Assembly (NCBI GenBank): GCA_907163345.1
Contig: CAJQUN010000003.1
Location: 6,118,821 to 6,182,820 of the forward strand
Origin: Haberlea rhodopensis
Lineage: Eukaryota > Streptophyta > Magnoliopsida > Lamiales > Gesneriaceae
Direction of reading: 5' to 3'
Length of the DNA: 64,000 bases
Below are positions 1 to 12,104 of the stretch, piece by piece. Positions within the stretch are counted from its first letter, which is position 1. The number at the start of each line of letters is the position of its first letter. The position numbers and the translations under genes are program-made. The notes under the pieces are model-generated. The model was not told the DNA's origin and ran no database searches. It worked only from the letters and a program-made list of their open reading frames with translations.

Positions 1-416
1 TAACTTGTTGTGTGCTTGTTATTGTTTTTCCTTTGTCTGTGTTGTGTGCTATGACAGGAATTTGGTCCACACAATACTGTGTGTGTTGTGGGGACCCTTT
101 GGGCGATGATGAGTCATCTATTGGGTTTTCCTTACGTCGAGGTGGAGCCGGTATTGTGCCAAGGTGGAGATTTGTTGGGTTTTTGGCCCATTACCCTATT
201 ATTTATTTGTTGGGCTTTTGGCCCCTCTTCTTGCACCCAAATAACCGAGCCCCCCTTTCTTCACCCATTCCCCTCACCCTTCGTCTCCCACCTTCTCCAG
301 AAGCTTCCTCCGCGTGCCTCTTCGGCTGGACCATCCTTGGAACTTGCACCCTCCTCTTCGTCTCCCTCGGTGCCTTTATGTTGGCTTGGGTTCATGATGA
401 GGTAACATGCCTGAAC

Positions 417-432
417 CCCCCCCCCCCCCCCT
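417..432. repeat. Poly-C homopolymer
   Basis: An almost pure run of about 16 C residues. It sits between a C/T-rich stretch (230-400) and the G/T-rich repeat that follows, so base composition switches strand here. Confidence 0.8.
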
Positions 433-489
433 TTGTCTTCCTGTCTCGGGTTTTCCTTTGTGGTTGACTGAGTGCTTTGTGCTTTCTGT

Positions 490-870
490 GTGAGAGTGGG
501 TGCACTGTGTGTGTGGCCTTGAGCTTAGGGTGGTGCTTGGTGTGGCCGTGAGTGTGGTGCTGTGTGCGCCTTGTGCTGAGTGTGGTGCTGCGTGCGCCTT
601 GTGCTTAGGTTGGTGCTATGTGGCCGTGGTTGGTGCTGTGTGTGCGCCTCGAGCCCTGGTGCTGTGTGCACTGTTTGTGGCCGTGAGCTTGAGTGGTGCT
701 GTGTACGTGCACTGTGTGTGTGGCCGTGAGAGTGGTGTTGTGTGCACTGGTGTGCCGTGGGTCTTAACCAGTGTGGCTAGTTGTCTGGTGGAGCTGTGTG
801 TTCGGGTTGTGTGCCTTGGGCAGTGGTTCGAGCAGGGTCTTCGGGTAGTGTCTTCGGGCAGTGTGTGTGT
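490..870. repeat. G/T-rich degenerate minisatellite
   Basis: Loose tandem repeats of about 30-45 bp are built from the words GTGGTGCTGTGTGCGCC, TTGTGCTTAGG and TGTGGCCGTG. The plus strand is nearly free of A, which leaves an artificial open frame through the repeat. There is no protein signature, and I regard it as non-coding. Confidence 0.7.
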
Positions 871-907
871 CTCCCCTTTTGGATTCGATACCTTGGTTCC
901 CCGGTGA

Positions 908-1783
908 CGACGTTGAAAGGAAACCCAGCTCGACCTGAGCCCTAATTCCCTACTCTTGTTTAGTATTTCAGTTTATAGTTTTATTTGTTGAAATTGTATA
1001 ATGTGATTGTTTTTTGTTCTTGATTGCAGGTTATCAATCGAGATCGAAAGCGGAACGAAATCCTTACATAGCACATAAATTTAAAGTTATTTTAATATAG
1101 ATTATATATGTTTGATCTCACACGCGCTTTTTAAGATGTGGGCCTGACCTCGCGTGACGCACGAGCGGGATGACCCGCCAGAAATAATGGGAGCTCAAAT
1201 TAAACACGAGGACAGTCATGAATACACGCAGCACAAAGTACAAAGTATTATTTTTTACAATTATTTTTTTAAATTTGGTGGTAAAAAATTGTTTAGATTA
1301 AATTAATGGAATATGGAGAGTATGATTATTTGGGAAGGATAGAGTTCTGATCATTAATTCCACACGTGTGCCAACTGGATTCCTCATAAGAGACATAATT
1401 TGCATTTAACTTTTATTTATTTATAAAAAGTTAATATCTATAAATTCTTTTAATTTCATGGAACGGGTTCATGACCATCTCCTTTTATTTATTTAAAGAA
1501 ATAAATAAAACAATTAACACTTCAAATTACTCTTCCCTCCGCGAATTTAGATTTTTTTGTTTGAGAGATAATAAAATAAAAAGTGAAGGTTTCATTGGGT
1601 ACGATTCTTGCTTTGATAATCGCAAGTGCAATTTGGCATATGTTTTCAGTACTTAATTACACCAGTTTGTGTAGGACTTGTAGTCTCGGCGTAAATCACC
1701 ATGAATTCATAGTTTGCTCATCTCCCTTAACTAACTAAATTACTAGCCCCAATATGGGGAAAGAATGTTTAGAGAACCACAAT
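908..1783. other. AT-rich intergenic DNA
   Basis: Intergenic DNA leading into the 3' end of the minus-strand DnaJ gene. I see no coding exon or element end. The last 100-200 bases before 1784 probably include the DnaJ 3' UTR. Confidence 0.5.
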
Positions 1784-4700
1784 TTATCTTCTACCGTTGG
1801 GAGCCTTAGCCTTGCTCAACTCCGCAAGTTCTTCGATGAGCTTCCTTTCTTCACCGCTTACTCGTTTTGGAATCTCAACTTGAACTTTCACCAACTGGTC
1901 ACCCCTCATATTGTTTCTGTTGAGAAGGGGTACGCCTTTCTTTGCCATAACAAGGGTCGTTCCCGGTTGAGTACCTGATGGAATTTTAAGGTCAACCATC
2001 CCATCTACCGTAGGTACCTTCACTGTTGTTCCTAAAATGGCATCGACATACGAAACCTTGCAAGTGTAAAGGATGTTTGTGTCGTCCCGTTTCAGAACTG
2101 AGTCAGCAAGAACATCTATGATCACGAAAAGATCTCCGGGTGGCCCCCCTCTCTGCCCGGCGTTTCCTTCTGAGCGAACTCTCAAACGACTTCCAGAATC
2201 CACCCCTGCCGGAACTTTCAAGCTTATACGCTTCGACTTCCTCACTCGGCCATCACCATTGCATGTGTTGCATGGAGTAGCGATTTCTCCGGTTCCACCA
2301 CATGTGGAACATGTCATGACTTGTTGGAAGACGCCCAGCGGGGTCCTTGCCGATGATACGACTTGCCCTTGGCCACCACACGTGGTACACTTGGTTGCCT
2401 TTGTTCCCGGTTTCGCCCCTGATCCATCACAGGTGCTGCAGCTATCGAGACGTGTTATGTCAATCTCTTTCTCGACACCAAATACAGCTTCTTTGAAATT
2501 CAAGACCAGATTATAGATCTGGTCTTCACCTTCTGTTGCTCGATTCCGAGAGCCTCCTCCTCCCATTCCCATGCCACCCATTCCTCCAAACAAAGACTCA
2601 AATAGATCGAACGGGTTGTTGAAATCCTGTCATTGAAAGGAATATACGTTCAAGTGTTCATATACAGAAGAAACTACTAGTTAGGAGATTTCTTCTTGTT
2701 GAACTTGAACTCAAGGTCTTTAGCCATTCTAACAAGCCATTTTTGGCTCCTCTTCTATGATTTTCAAGTTCCTATCGCCCAAAAAACAAACAAACAAAAG
2801 ACTTACCCCCATTCCTGTGCCAGCGCCTTTAAGCCCAGCCTCCCCATATTTGTCATAAATGGAACGTTTCTCATCATCTGATAAAACCTGAAAAACATTT
2901 ACCCAATATTTTTTAGATTCTATAAGCCACCATAGCATAGAGCACACAACTGTCAAACATTAACAACTACAAGGATGAAATATGCTACCTCGTAAGCATT
3001 ACTAATCTCCTTGAATTTCTGTTCAGCTCCCGTCTCTCTGCAGTTGAAATACAACATTTTTTAATGATCAAAATTGTGCCTCTGTCATATCACGCAAAGA
3101 CAATTATCACAAGGAAAACAATAGAATGATGAAGCTAATGTAGAGTCCTCCAAACCAATACACTTATCGTCCTAAATGATAAAGTTCTGTACATTGATAT
3201 TGAGAGGGTCCACGAAATTGTATGCAGCAATATCAGTGTGCGAACTTCTTCCACCGACATCGATGACATGTTTAAGGACTACAAGAACCTGCTTCTAATA
3301 TTCTGTGATACTCCCTAGCATATGCTAGGATTGCAGGGCTATAATGGTTTAACCATAGTTTCATTAAATATGATGGTCTCAACGGGAAAGGTAATTGATT
3401 ATTTTGGCCTTTTCGTTAGGTATAAGGCTCTAAGCAGAAACGACTTTCGAGTCCGTCTTGTTCTGATTCAAATTCATGATAAATATTCGTTTAACTGATT
3501 AACAAGAGCCAACCAGACAAATCGAGAACACCAATAAAAAATCACAGTAGAACAGCTTACTTGTTCACATCTGGATGATAGCTCCTTGCAAGCTTTCTAT
3601 ACGCTGACAAAGAAAAGATTAACTAATGAAACCTAATTATAAATTTTCCTTTAACAAATTAAGAAACTAACAGAACATATTTAAAAACCCAAAAAAGGGG
3701 ATGATTTTGAAATTTGGGTCTAGTCGAGTTTTTATTTGGAAACTAACCCTCCATAAAATACACTTAGGAGGGTTAGTTTTCAAAAAACAAAAAAAATGTT
3801 GACTGGACCCAAAAATTATACTGCCCCAAAGAGGTCCCCGATTCCAATGGAGTATTGAGCAGATGACGGGACAGAGTCCAAATGTAAACAGGAAAAGAGA
3901 AACGTGTTGTCAAAATCGTGTATTTCAAAAGAGTATTTACGAAAAAAAATGTTGATTTTAGTTCCACACAATCTGGTTGAAAAAGCCAACGTTCACTTCT
4001 GTTCCTCAAAGTTACAAGACTCAGTATTATGTCGGTTGCAAAAAATCAGGAACTGATTGATATCTTGGGACCACAAAATCAGCATTTTCACGTTGAAAAT
4101 TTGAGCTCCAGTATACATTTTTGAACTATAAATACAAGGCCAACTTTCAGAAACAAAGGCAATTTTTACTCAAGAATTGCTATTGTTTGTCAATTACTGC
4201 TACATTGTTGGATTATAATCTTGCTGATTCTGTTCCCTCTTAAAATCATAAGAGGAAGACTTGTTTTATCCTGGGGAAATATTTCATACCAGTGAAATAG
4301 TTTCTTTAGGCCAGTGCTATCTCCAAGCACGACTCAAGCTCAGTTTTTCGTTACCATTTAGCCAATTATCTAACAAAATGTTCCCATGGAGCTTGTTCAA
4401 AATCTACAAGCAGCCTCCATGGAATAAAATCACAAAACCGATGATTCTAAACACATTTCTATAGAGGTTGTTTAAGCAGCACAAATCAAAGAAAAACGAT
4501 AACGAGTAACCAGGGAGACAGCATAAAAAACTTGGTCAATTGAAAAGATTTCGAAATCAGTTATCAGAGTGAAAACTGAACAACGTGTGATGTAAATAGT
4601 GAGATAGAAGTCACATGTCATGGCTATACTTTCACATCTTCCAGTTCAAGGCACTGGCAAAATCAATTTATTGCAAAGAAAGGAACCCTTCCTTCCCGTT

Positions 4701-6432
4701 TTCTTACATAGAAAAAAGGTGGTTGACATGTGAGCGAAATATTTATTGTGAAGGGACGCAGAAAGGAAATTCACAAGATTTGCCACTCTAGCAGGGACAT
4801 GAACTAGTTGATATAAGGGTGTTAAAATTATCAGGAAAAAGAAATAATACAGAACAAAAAAAAGTGAAGGTAACACTCACCACTTTTGATATCCGACTTG
4901 TTAGCATTTTTAGACACACCAAGCACTGAATAGTAATCCTGTGAGTAAATGTTATTTAAATAAACATTTCTGCATGTGAAAAGCATGAAGAAAAAGAAGG
5001 AACAAATGTTGTTCTCCACTCTATTCTCTACAAACATAAATCATGTAACGAAGTGATCATTTAGCTACACTAGTCACACTCTAAAAATCTCTTCCAGGTT
5101 GGTCCTGTGCTAAACTCTAAATTATTAACCCGATGTTAACACTAAAATATTCATATGATCATATATCAAGCAGCCACCTCCATATAGGGTTTTAGGTCTC
5201 CTTTTTGTGTCACCAACAAGAGACCTTCGATCTCTTTCATATTATCATATACCACCATTTGGATTATTAGAACTCTTTTTGTCCATTATTTAAACGAATT
5301 TAGAATTTATTAATTCACTAAAATAATTTGATTTTATTGAGATAATTCCCCAATCTTGAACAACTTGATTGGATTGACAGCATATGAGGATTCAAACTAA
5401 GCAGTTATAACACACACGTCATATGTGTGTTATGTAAATAATTTATCAGAAAATGTTAAACAAGGTTATCAACTACAATAAAAACTTATTGTTCAGATAT
5501 CTTACTTTATCAGCTCTCACAATGAGACGGGCTCCTCTTTTCGAAGCTGAACTGTTGAAAGACACTGAACCTAAAAGAGTATTCAAAGATTTTTGAGAAA
5601 ATAACGTGGAGCTCTGTGATGCCAGCCTCCTGCACATAAGAAAGCAATACCATAAATGTATGACTATGCCATGATGTAACATCTATTAAGGGACCTTTAA
5701 GCAATAAGAGGTAAATCTAAGCCTTATCGTATAACTGATTTTTTTCCAATCAAACAAGAATCACAAACAAAAGAGCGGATAATATTAATGCCACATGCAA
5801 CAATGGGAAAGAAGCCTCTACACCCTACTCCAACCCATATTATGAGAAACAGAAAAAAGAAATCCAACAAACACATAAAACATGAAATGCGAAAATAAGC
5901 TAGTATTCAGAATATTTTGCATGCAGTTATGAAAAACCATTTTTAGTAAATGATAATTAAAATATCCATTGAATGTCCTAGTTAGGATCCTCAGATGTAA
6001 ATAGCATCTTGAAGAGTCTTAGAGAATCGAGTGAAATTGTATTTGCATAACTCCATACAATTCCAATGTGTGGAAAAAAAACTGATATCTAAAAAAGACC
6101 AGTTCCAAAAATTTTGATGTGCTCGTAATAACATCAGTATGAGTGACAAAAGGTTGGTGAGACGGAGACCATCATACTGTGCCACTTTACACATTAACCA
6201 AAATAAGGATATTGTAGATGCAGGAGCACAACATTGAACAATATTCTCCTTAGATGCAGCACCAAAAAAATTGAACATGGTACCACGTAAGTCGATGTAA
6301 AGAAAATTTAAAGGAAAAAGCATACATATCTGAAGATGTTGATAATTTACTTGTAACCGAGTTCCTTAGAAACTCTTGAGACTGAACTCCCCACCAGTTC
6401 AACTGTGTGCTTCCGCAAGGTATGATAGCCAT
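1784..6432 (-). CDS. DJA6: Chloroplast type-A DnaJ co-chaperone (DJA5/DJA6 type)
   Basis: Hsp40 co-chaperone for plastid Hsp70. Arabidopsis DJA5/DJA6 are reported to act in plastid Fe-S cluster assembly (family knowledge). Seven coding exons on the minus strand join in frame: 6432-6326, 5629-5506, 4938-4881, 3603-3561, 3037-2989, 2887-2807 and 2626-1784, with GT-AG borders, giving 434 aa (Arabidopsis DJA6 is about 440). The start MAIIPCGST opens a roughly 75-residue transit-peptide-like region. The J domain follows (DYYSVLGVSKNA, HPD at the end of exon 4), then a short Gly/Phe/Met-rich linker. Four zinc-binding CxxCxGxG motifs come next (CSTCDGSG, CTTCGGQG, CSTCGGTG, CNTCNGDG), then the C-terminal substrate domain. 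No break is visible. A Mutator-like element lies about 700 bp upstream of the ATG, between the leader and the probable TATA box. DJA5 versus DJA6 cannot be separated here. Confidence 0.95.
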
Positions 6433-7128
6433 CTTGACAAGCAAATTCGAAACAGTAAGGTCAGAATGCACAATTTAGTCAAATTAAGACAAGGTGCAAT
6501 TATAATAACATAGAAGATATCTAATCCTATGCCCATAAATATAAAATCTACGACTTGTTAGCCTGTACCTATAGAAAACTTAAGTCCTTCCAGCTAACTG
6601 AAAGCATAAGGCCAGATTGTGCAAATCAAGAATAGAGAATCATCAACAAAAATACAACTTCCAGTTCAGTAGAACAATCTTCTGGGAGAAGGGTCTAACA
6701 TTAATCACCCTTACTATTTGATTTTGACTCGACTCAGAAATCAATCACTAAAATACCAAACAAAATACTAATAAACTATACTAGAAATTAAACATTAATT
6801 CAGAAAAATATTCAAACTTTGCCTGAATTTCTTTCTCCCTTTCATGTAGACTCAACAATAACACATTGAATACACTAAAATCTAATATTCCTAATAAAAC
6901 TTGTACTCATTCAAAAAATACGCATAATTTAAGCGATATTTTCACATCCGATTGTGTGTGGCTGAACAGAGTTCTAATTGCCACTAGAAGCTCGAAACAT
7001 GTGAATTGGGGATTGAATAGTATCATAACTTAAAACCTTGGAACTCCGATAATAATAGAAAAACGCAGCTGGAGAGGAAATTGGAGGGAGGGGAGTGCAG
7101 GGGAATCCAGGGGATAGACTCGATAGAC
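6433..7128 (-). other. 5' leader region of the DnaJ gene
   Basis: This is the sequence between the DnaJ start codon and the Mutator-like insertion. Read on the minus strand it begins with a C/T-rich stretch (7112-7070) typical of plant 5' UTRs. A 5'-UTR intron is possible because CAAG directly precedes the ATG, but I could not prove its borders. The 9 bp tcgatagac at 7120-7128 is the left target-site duplication. Confidence 0.5.
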
Positions 7129-7570
7129 GGGTTTTTTAATTAATTATTCTAAAAAATAAAAATTTAACAAAAAAACCGATCTTTAAAAAAATTATATTAA
7201 TCTAGTCTGAAAAAAAAATTATTGAAAACGCTTTCAATAACATACTATTTTTTTTGCCGAAGCTGAAATCTGATGTGGTGTCTTTAAGAAAAAATATTAT
7301 TTTTTTTATAAGAAGACGTTATTTTTATAAAAATCCGGCTAAAGCCTTCCATTTTCTACACCGAAACGAAATCACATGACATTTATAGTTTTTCCCTCTG
7401 GTTTTATCGTTGAATTGTCGAATCTCCAATCTTAATTTACCGCCCTTCACGTATTTTTCAAGTAAAAATCTTGTTATATTATAGATTTTATCATCTTCCT
7501 ATTTAGATCACATAAATTTGTTAAACTGAATTTATTAATTACTTGTAATATTTTTAAATTTTTTTTAGAG

Positions 7571-8930
7571 ATGTCAATTCAAATTTTATTGTATTGGATA
7601 TGTAATATATTGCAAGACTCAGATACCATTGGATATGATCGTGGTTCATTAAGAGGTACAACAATATCACGCACAATTAATTTTATGCAGTTGTTGAATG
7701 AAATATATAATATCACTGGCATCGACCGCAACCAATTTCTTCTGAAAATATATGCAAGACACATGCTCAGAGATTTTTCTGGGATACGACATTCTATTTT
7801 GCCTATAGATCGTGATTATAATTTAGCATGGCTATTGGATTCAGAACGGGGTTTTGCTTGGAAAGTTACATAGAAACATAACCATAAAACTATGATTATA
7901 TTCCAGAAAATGTAGATTGTTTGTCTGTAGTTGCAGAAGGACTGACTACCTCTGGTAGATATCCAGATGACGATCATATAGATGTTGATATTGTTGCTCA
8001 TCAGCCACTAGCAGACAGTTTTGTTTAATTGGGAAATAATATTCAGTATGAACCAGAGGATATTATGTCTGAAGATGAGGGACGTCTGAAGATGAGGCTG
8101 ATGACGATGATGTTGATATTTGTGTCATGTCTGAAACAATTGCAGATCAAGATGAGGAGATACCAATCACACAAGAAAGTTACTATACCGGAAATAACCA
8201 GGACAAATACTCGTGTCCTTTATCCAACAATTATATTCTTCTCAATGACACATCCCGAAGTATTTGGAGACTCAGTAGATATTCCAACAGGTAGATGGGG
8301 AAGTTATTACGGCTACTTCAAAGGGGATATCCATCTAGATATGGTCTTAAAAAATAAAGCTCATATGCAGGCAGTTGTAAATGATTTCTCTATACCTGTT
8401 GCAAAACGGGAGTACCGTGTCGTCAGGAGTACAAAAACATTGTGGAAAGTGGTGTGCAAACACGGTACAAAAGATATACCTTGTAGATGGTACATGCGCG
8501 CTTTGTTGAATAAAAAGGTTGATTATTCAAAATGAACTTGCCTTTTGAGTGAACTGTCGATTGATCATGCAAATTTGGACAAACACATGATTACTAGCTT
8601 GTTAGTGGGAATTGTTCGGCGTGATCCAGTTTACGAAATAAAGTGTGTAATTCAAACAGTTAAAGATAAATATGGATTTGAGATCTGCTATACAAAATGA
8701 TGGTTTAGTTTGCGACGTGCTGTTGAGAATGTGTATGGAACATGTGAGAGCTCCGTGAAGAAGTTGTCTTACTATACGAGAGCTTTGCAAAAATGGAATC
8801 CCGGCACAGTCGTTGAGTGGGTTCACCTTGACAATGGCAGGCCAAGAGAAAAGATCGTACATTGATTGTTCATTCAGAATGAGATTGACTGGCCAGAAGC
8901 CTGTACAAGACGACAAATGGCTTCAACTTC
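7571..8930 (+). pseudogene. MuDR-type transposase, N-terminal half, decayed
   Basis: Separate reading-frame blocks resemble the N-terminal part of plant MULE transposases. First is an N-terminal region with YDRGSLRGTTISR and IDRNQ (7571-7873). Next is an acidic stretch, then the DNA-binding block EYRVVRSTKTLWKVVCKHG (around 8410-8470). A further block at about 8540-8830 reads LDKHMITSLLVGIVRRDP, DKYGFEICYTKA, and PGTVVEWVHL after tolerating stops. In-frame stops (for example at 7873 and 8535) and frame changes break it. Similarity ends near 8930, before the catalytic DDE/D core and the SWIM zinc finger. It cannot encode an active transposase. Confidence 0.8.
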
Positions 8931-9104
8931 TCGAAATCAATAATTTTTTTGTGTAAATTACTGTACGTTTGATTACAAAATGATCGTACATTGATCGTTC
9001 ATTTACAACATGAGTTTGTGTATATTTAATTGCTCACAAAACAAATATTTCTCAAACTTTTTATAACTATCAAAATAATTACAAGAGGAATGCAACAAAT
9101 GTTA

Positions 9105-11058
9105 TCAACGACCATGGGACCTCATCTGTAAATGTCCTCTGGTACCACAAGGACGAGGAATAATCTCTCTTCGAACTCTTTCTCCCCAATCCACTTGTTC
9201 ATTCCTCTGTTGTAGCACATGTACATCATTAGGTGGATGATATGATGTGAACTGGGGGAATACAACAGGTGATACGTCAAAATTTAGACCCATAAATGTA
9301 TATGATGGTGTAAATTCAATCCGGACATATGTATCCTACTGTGTGTATATCAGAGCATATGGAGTGAATGGTGAATGGTCATACGTCGGTGGCTCGGGGA
9401 CATAATAACCAGTATATATGTCGGTGCCAAAAGATGTAGATGGATCTGCCACATCTGTCGGGATAGGTGTATACATAGATGGACCTGTCGCATCTGTCGA
9501 GATAGGTGTATACATAGATGAACATGCAATATCACTCTCGCTGCTTGCATGGACCGGCTGTACTAGTTCTTCCTCATGCCCATGAACTTCATCGTATGGT
9601 GGGAAGTTATTGTCTCGTCGTTCACGAGCCACTTGCATCACATTTTGCGATATTGCCCTATGATGCTCTCTCATTGACCCCATAAACGATATAACAGATT
9701 CTCCATCAGCAGGATAACGATCGCAACTAACACTTAACTGCTCCATCTGATCAATCTGAAAAAGTAAATACTTGTAATTAAATATATAATTTATATATCC
9801 ATATTACAGATTCTAAAAAGCAATGTTTAAATCTATTAACTTACCACATGATGTCACGCTAGGCCGTCACCATGTTGGTATCCGATCTCTACAAATTGTC
9901 TTTGATGACCAATATATCTATAGGTGACTCGTTCATACCACTCACTATAGCCAACCACTACAGCACAATATCGTGGTTTGTCCACACACAGATCACTTGT
10001 CATCTCCCATTTATGTATATATGCAACATGGTGTGCACTCCAATCATTATTGATACTACCCCTTCGGTCAACTGACTGCAATTTATCATCCCTTTTCGTG
10101 GATCTGTGGGGATGTCTTGTAGCATTCTAAATTGACCAAGAACCTTATCAGGACGGTGCATTTCAATAATATCATAAAAAATTAATGCACCGGCATATGT
10201 CTATAATTGGTGGCTCAGATGTTCAGTGCACTCGTCTAAAATATTGTCATGAATAATATTATTTAAGTATGACGAGAAAAATATTTCAACATTTGAAAAG
10301 CGCAAATGTAAAGTTTACTTGTACGACCTGTAATGCACCACCTATCACTTTTTTTCCTCTCGTGCACAACTCACGGTGCAAATATGCCAACACGGCACTA
10401 CCCCAACTATAATTGCCAACATAATCAATATCCTGTAACTTCTGTAAAAAAAAATAACTTTATAGTATTGCCGGGGGAATCAGGGCACAAATTTGCACCT
10501 AACATCAATAATACACAAGCCCGAGTATATCTGACTACATCTTCTGCCGTACTGTGCACATTAAGAGCATTATTCACCAAATGATGCTTTATTGCATATA
10601 TGTACAACTTTACACTTTTAAAGTATGCAATATCTGGTGTAAATCCCAAAAGCATATGTCAATATTCTTGCCATTCAGGTATACTGTTATCGTAATCAAC
10701 ACCAGATAATACGATGTCATCTACTAGCAATGCCCATATCACTGCAATGTCTTGCATGATGATGGTTGTCTCTCCGGATTTGAAGTGGAAGTATGTGTTT
10801 CACGGCACCATCTCTCAACTAAAGCCGTGATTATGTGAAAGTCAAGTGCAATTTTATCATACCATAAAAACAAATATTGTTCAACACACTCACAACATGC
10901 GTATCAAGTAGACAAAGATCCCAAACATATTTATCAGGGTTTCTGCCTCGAAGTGTTGTATCAATATCATTTGCCCAAACATTCGCAGATCGATGAGATG
11001 ACTGCAATGATAGAAAATGACTGTCAATCGGGCTTGATGCTCTATGTAAATCCATCAT
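9105..11058 (-). pseudogene. Plant mobile domain (MAIN/MAIL1-like) gene, frameshifted
   Basis: Read on the minus strand, blocks in order match the plant mobile domain of MAIN/MAIL1 proteins (also called PPP7-long-form-like). They are SNPDKYVWD-like text with LDTHVVSVLNNICFYG (11058-10860), IITALVERWCRETHT (about 10850-10800), FKSGETTIIMQDIAVIWAL (about 10790-10720), and CTRGKKSDRWCITG upstream of FYDIIEMHRPDKVLGQFRML (10330-10100). Then come HHVAYIHKWE and YSEWYERVTYRYIG (10081-9854) and a low-complexity C-terminus with repeated MYTPI-TD (9746-9336). At least two frameshifts (near 10850 and 10800) and several stops disable it. Such domains are known both in MAIN/MAIL host genes and inside plant transposons; this copy belongs to the Mutator element. 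Confidence 0.8.
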
Positions 11059-11099
11059 GAAATATTACACAACAAATATCAACATAATAAAAATATAAA

Positions 11100-11245
11100 C
11101 ACGTCCACCACTGCCCGTCACCCGCCGCGGCCGCCTGCTGTAGCCGAAAAATGCCAGCCACCGCCCGATACCCCCAACCACCACCAGACGTCGGCCTTAA
11201 CCCAGCTTGGCCGTAAATCGTCCTGCGGTCTCCACCACTCATATC
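11100..11245. other. GC-rich island inside the Mutator-like element
   Basis: About 145 bp of GC-rich sequence (CCCGCCGCGGCCGCC, CCACCACCAGACG) inside a very AT-rich element. It may be a captured host fragment, as in Pack-MULEs, or the start of the plant-mobile-domain gene. I recognise no protein. Confidence 0.45.
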
Positions 11246-11642
11246 CAAACTATAAATATCTTTTCAAATAACAACTACCAACTAACAAAAATCAAATACA
11301 AACAACAAAATAATGTAAATTCTACAACTTTCAAAAATTTATATTACGAAAAATATTACCTCAGTTTGCACGAATGATAAACAACTAGGCTCAAATTGAA
11401 AACCACAAAAACTTTGAAAATTATGGAAAATATGAACGATTTTGAAAAGTTTTGGTGAGAATTTTCGTCTTCAATAATATATTTTTTAAAAAATCTAAAG
11501 ACGTCATCTGAGATGGCGACTTCAGATAAAGTCGCCACCTCCGATGACTACTTCAGTTACTTTAATAACCTTATCCAAAACCAGTTATTTTATTAAAATA
11601 AATTATTTTTTTGAATAATTAATTAAAAACCCCTCGATAGAC

Positions 11643-12096
11643 TCTCTTACGCCTTTGCCTTATATATATAAAAATAAATAAATAAATACTTTAGATTTGT
11701 TTATCTATATTATTATATGAAATATATACATATCAACTAATTATTATGATGCGATTGTTTAAAAAGAAAAAAGAAAATATCATATCATACGTAACCCGTT
11801 ATCAGACGCTTTGTCAACATACTTTCTAATAATAAATATTTGTATTAGACACTTTATCAACACTTTCTAATACGAAATATTTGTATATATCTGGTTTAAG
11901 TTTTATTTGGTGGTTACGGGACTACTCTCCTTATCCTTAGCGGGGTTTACTTTCTTTGCTATCCCTACATATACTTCCTTCCTTTCCCGCGGCGGGAAAG
12001 AATGCCGGAAGCAAAGACGATTGATCTTGTTGATTTAGTAGTTCACTCAATAAATCCTTCGTTGAAACAACGACTCGCCTTCTTCTTCTGAGATGG
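11643..12096. promoter_or_regulatory. Displaced upstream region of the DnaJ gene, with a TATA-like box
   Basis: Before the Mutator insertion this sequence abutted the DnaJ leader. Read on the minus strand, TATATATATAAGG (about 11671-11659) lies about 30 bases from the insertion point, the usual TATA-to-start distance, so the insertion is probably close to the transcription start. At 12002-12090 the plus strand carries a short frame starting MPEAKTIDLVDLVV that stops at TTCTGA. I do not recognise it. Confidence 0.4.
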
Positions 12097-12104
12097 GATG
12101 GGAT

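Larger units (their letters stand above)
1..1040 (+). mobile_element. Possible 3' end and LTR of an LTR retrotransposon
   Basis: A purine-rich stretch (AAGGTGGAGAT at about 161) is followed at 173 by TGTTGGGTTTTTGGCCC. This is the usual layout of a Copia polypurine tract running into an LTR that starts with TG. If so, bases 1-172 are the end of the internal region. The element would point to the right, with an LTR reaching roughly to 1040, but I could not fix its 3' end, found no target-site duplication, and the second LTR would lie outside the window. No coding domain is recognisable. The long reading frames here are translations of low-complexity G/T sequence. A 5' flank of an unseen gene is an alternative. 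Confidence 0.3.
7129..11633. mobile_element. Mutator-like element with transposase and plant-mobile-domain remnants
   Basis: A 4505-bp element is bounded by a perfect 9-bp target-site duplication, tcgatagac (7120-7128 and 11634-11642), the length typical of the Mutator superfamily. The termini are inverted repeats: 5' GGGTTTTTTAATTAATTATT on the left matches the reverse complement of the right end (GGGGTTTTTAATTAATTATT) with one mismatch. Weaker similarity continues inward for about 200 bp, including ATCTGATGTGG-TGTCTTTA against ATCTCAGATGACGTCTTTA. Inside are a plus-strand transposase fragment (about 7571-8930) and a minus-strand plant-mobile-domain gene (about 11058-9105), facing each other. 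Both are broken and no DDE catalytic core was found, so the copy should be non-autonomous. Confidence 0.9.

Noticed and set aside
12..907. Open frames of 100-150 codons in the first 0.9 kb
   Set aside because: They translate C/T-rich and G/T-rich low-complexity DNA in several overlapping frames, with no domain or splice context.
2073..2516. 147-codon plus-strand frame
   Set aside because: It is the antisense shadow of the last DnaJ exon.
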